From CAG-273 sp963560005 (GTDB lineage Bacteria > Bacillota > Clostridia > TANB77 > CAG-508): a DNA stretch of 8,236 bases. The notes below the pieces were generated by a model. It was not told where the DNA came from. It saw only the letters and a program-made list of their open reading frames with translations, and searched no databases. Both the position numbers and the translations under genes were made by a program. Each line of letters opens with the position of its first letter. Position 1 is the first letter of the stretch. This document shows, in pieces, positions 7,977-8,236 of the stretch. Location of the stretch: positions 1 to 8,236 of the forward strand of contig CAUWNG010000074.1 of the NCBI GenBank assembly GCA_963560005.1. The letters run 5' to 3'.

Positions 7977-8025
7977 CATAGTTAATATTGACAATCAAAA
8001 TTAGTTAATATAAAATTTAACTATG
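7977..8025. repeat. Inverted and direct repeats framing a promoter (operator candidate)
   Basis: CATAGTTAA (7977-7985) is perfectly inverted as TTAACTATG (8017-8025). A 10-bp direct repeat TAGTTAATAT occurs at 7979-7988 and 8002-8011. The three TAGTTAA copies thus lie upstream of the -35, within the spacer, and just after the -10 of the promoter at 7988-8016. This layout suits a repressor or regulator with several half-sites. In this AT-rich background a 9-bp match could be partly chance. Confidence 0.45.
7988..8016 (+). promoter_or_regulatory. Near-consensus promoter for the right-edge gene
   Basis: A consensus -35 TTGACA (7988-7993) and a -10 TAAAAT (8011-8016, five of six) are separated by exactly 17 bases. 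Transcription would begin near 8022-8024, giving an untranslated leader of about 154 nt before the ATG at 8177. This is the strongest promoter-like match in the window. Confidence 0.65.
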
Positions 8026-8061
8026 CTAGTTGAGAAACATTTAAAATTTTAAGATTGTCAA
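7988..8061. repeat. Second, interleaved inverted repeat TTGACAATC / GATTGTCAA
   Basis: TTGACAATC (7988-7996), which contains the -35 hexamer, recurs perfectly inverted at 8053-8061 with 56 bases between. Its arms alternate with those of the CATAGTTAA repeat (order A, B, A', B'), a pseudoknot-like arrangement. It could only form in RNA that starts upstream, because the local promoter starts after the left arms; otherwise it would act as DNA sites. Confidence 0.35.
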
Positions 8062-8103
8062 AATTCAATGGAAATGTAATGAACAAACATAAAAGGATAA
8101 ATC

Positions 8104-8127
8104 ATGAATTTCGAAAAGTCTTCTTAA
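8104..8127 (+). CDS. Possible 7-codon leader ORF (MNFEKSS)
   Basis: ATG at 8104 is preceded by AAAAGGA (8091-8097), with the GG about 8 nt upstream, and the frame ends at TAA 8125-8127. It lies in the predicted leader of the right-edge gene, 49 nt before that gene's ATG. It could be a translated leader peptide, but it has no run of a single amino acid typical of attenuators and no terminator hairpin follows. It may be chance. Confidence 0.25.
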   Translation: MNFEKSS

Positions 8128-8176
8128 TCAAAATTTAAGTTTTGAAAAAAATAAAGAAAGAGGAGAAAAGATAAGT

Positions 8177-8236
8177 ATGAAAGCTGAAACCGTTGCAGTT
8201 GTAGAGAGAGAGAGAGAGAGAGAGTTATGTTTTAGT
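8177..8236 (+). CDS. 5' end of an unidentified gene with an AG repeat, cut by the window edge
   Basis: The ATG at 8177 is preceded by AGGAG (8161-8165), 11 nt upstream, in a purine-rich stretch. The frame stays open for 20 codons to the edge: MKAETVAVV, then alternating Glu and Arg (ERERERE, residues 10-16), then LCFS. The Glu/Arg run is coded by an AG dinucleotide tract. The product cannot be named from so little sequence; no signal peptide or domain is evident. The strong promoter and RBS support a real gene, while the repeat suggests phase-variable expression or a junction where sequence quality is uncertain. Confidence 0.5.
   Translation, partial: MKAETVAVVERERERELCFS
8203..8224. repeat. 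(AG)11 dinucleotide microsatellite in a coding start
   Basis: Eleven uninterrupted AG units run from 8203 to 8224, starting in codon 9 of the right-edge ORF. Such pure dinucleotide tracts are rare in bacterial genomes and typically slip during replication. With one unit fewer, the frame after the tract reads through to a TAG (8233-8235 in present numbering). With one unit more it stays open to the edge in another frame. Confidence 0.95.

Larger units (their letters stand above)
7927..8176. other. 250-bp non-coding region with promoter, repeats and leader
   Basis: No long ORF or RNA gene is recognisable. Besides the promoter and repeats listed separately, it holds a perfect 12-bp palindrome TTAAAATTTTAA (8041-8052). 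It also has a weak hairpin TCAAAA-6-TTTTGA (8128-8145) just before the next RBS. The hairpin is followed by A's rather than T's, so it is not a terminator for plus-strand transcription. There is no T-tailed hairpin behind ytaF, so read-through from ytaF into the next gene is possible. Confidence 0.6.

Noticed and set aside
8128..8145. Hairpin TCAAAA...TTTTGA as a transcription terminator
   Set aside because: It is only a 6-bp A/T-rich stem, and it is followed by A's instead of T's on the plus strand.

Overview
The window is very AT-rich and low-GC, with A-rich codon usage, good Shine-Dalgarno sequences (AGGAG, GGAGG) and GTG starts. It carries a full-length Bacillota-type Smc and a YtaF-family sporulation membrane protein. 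Together these point to a spore-forming, low-GC Gram-positive bacterium of the Clostridia type. No RNA gene, insertion sequence, integrase or CRISPR array is visible.

Layout. (1) Bases 1-143 are a leader with a good sigma-A-like promoter (TTGATT-17-TATAAT) and the RBS of smc. (2) Bases 144-3695 (+) are smc, the chromosome-condensation ATPase, intact. (3) Bases 3695-3723 are a strong hairpin with A/T flanks on both sides. It is a bidirectional terminator between two convergent transcription units, and one arm also encodes the last residues of the opposing gene. (4) Bases 3709-7163 (-) are a compact three-gene operon, transcribed in the order ATP-grasp ligase, aspartate/glutamate-family racemase, MurE-type Mur ligase. 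The first junction overlaps by 14 nt and the second has a 16-nt gap. (5) Bases 7164-7302 are the divergent control region. (6) Bases 7303-7926 (+) are ytaF. (7) Bases 7927-8176 are a gene-free stretch with a near-consensus promoter set in repeated/inverted TAGTTAA elements and a possible 7-codon leader ORF. (8) Bases 8177-8236 are the start of a gene cut by the window edge, with an (AG)11 tract from codon 9 to codon 16.

How the genes may work together. The minus-strand operon reads as a peptidoglycan-branching module. The racemase would make D-aspartate, the ATP-grasp enzyme (resembling the D-aspartate ligase Aslfm of Enterococcus faecium) would attach it to the stem peptide, and the MurE-like enzyme would supply a stem peptide with a suitable third residue. 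That MurE-like enzyme has EDPG where diaminopimelate-adding MurE has DNPR, so it probably adds something other than meso-DAP. Substrates are inferred, not shown.

The most unusual element is the AG-dinucleotide tract inside the 5' end of the right-edge gene. A loss of one unit brings a TAG stop into frame a few codons later, the classic design of a slipped-strand phase switch. The promoter and operator-like repeats just upstream suggest a gene under more than one layer of control; its product cannot be identified from 20 codons.
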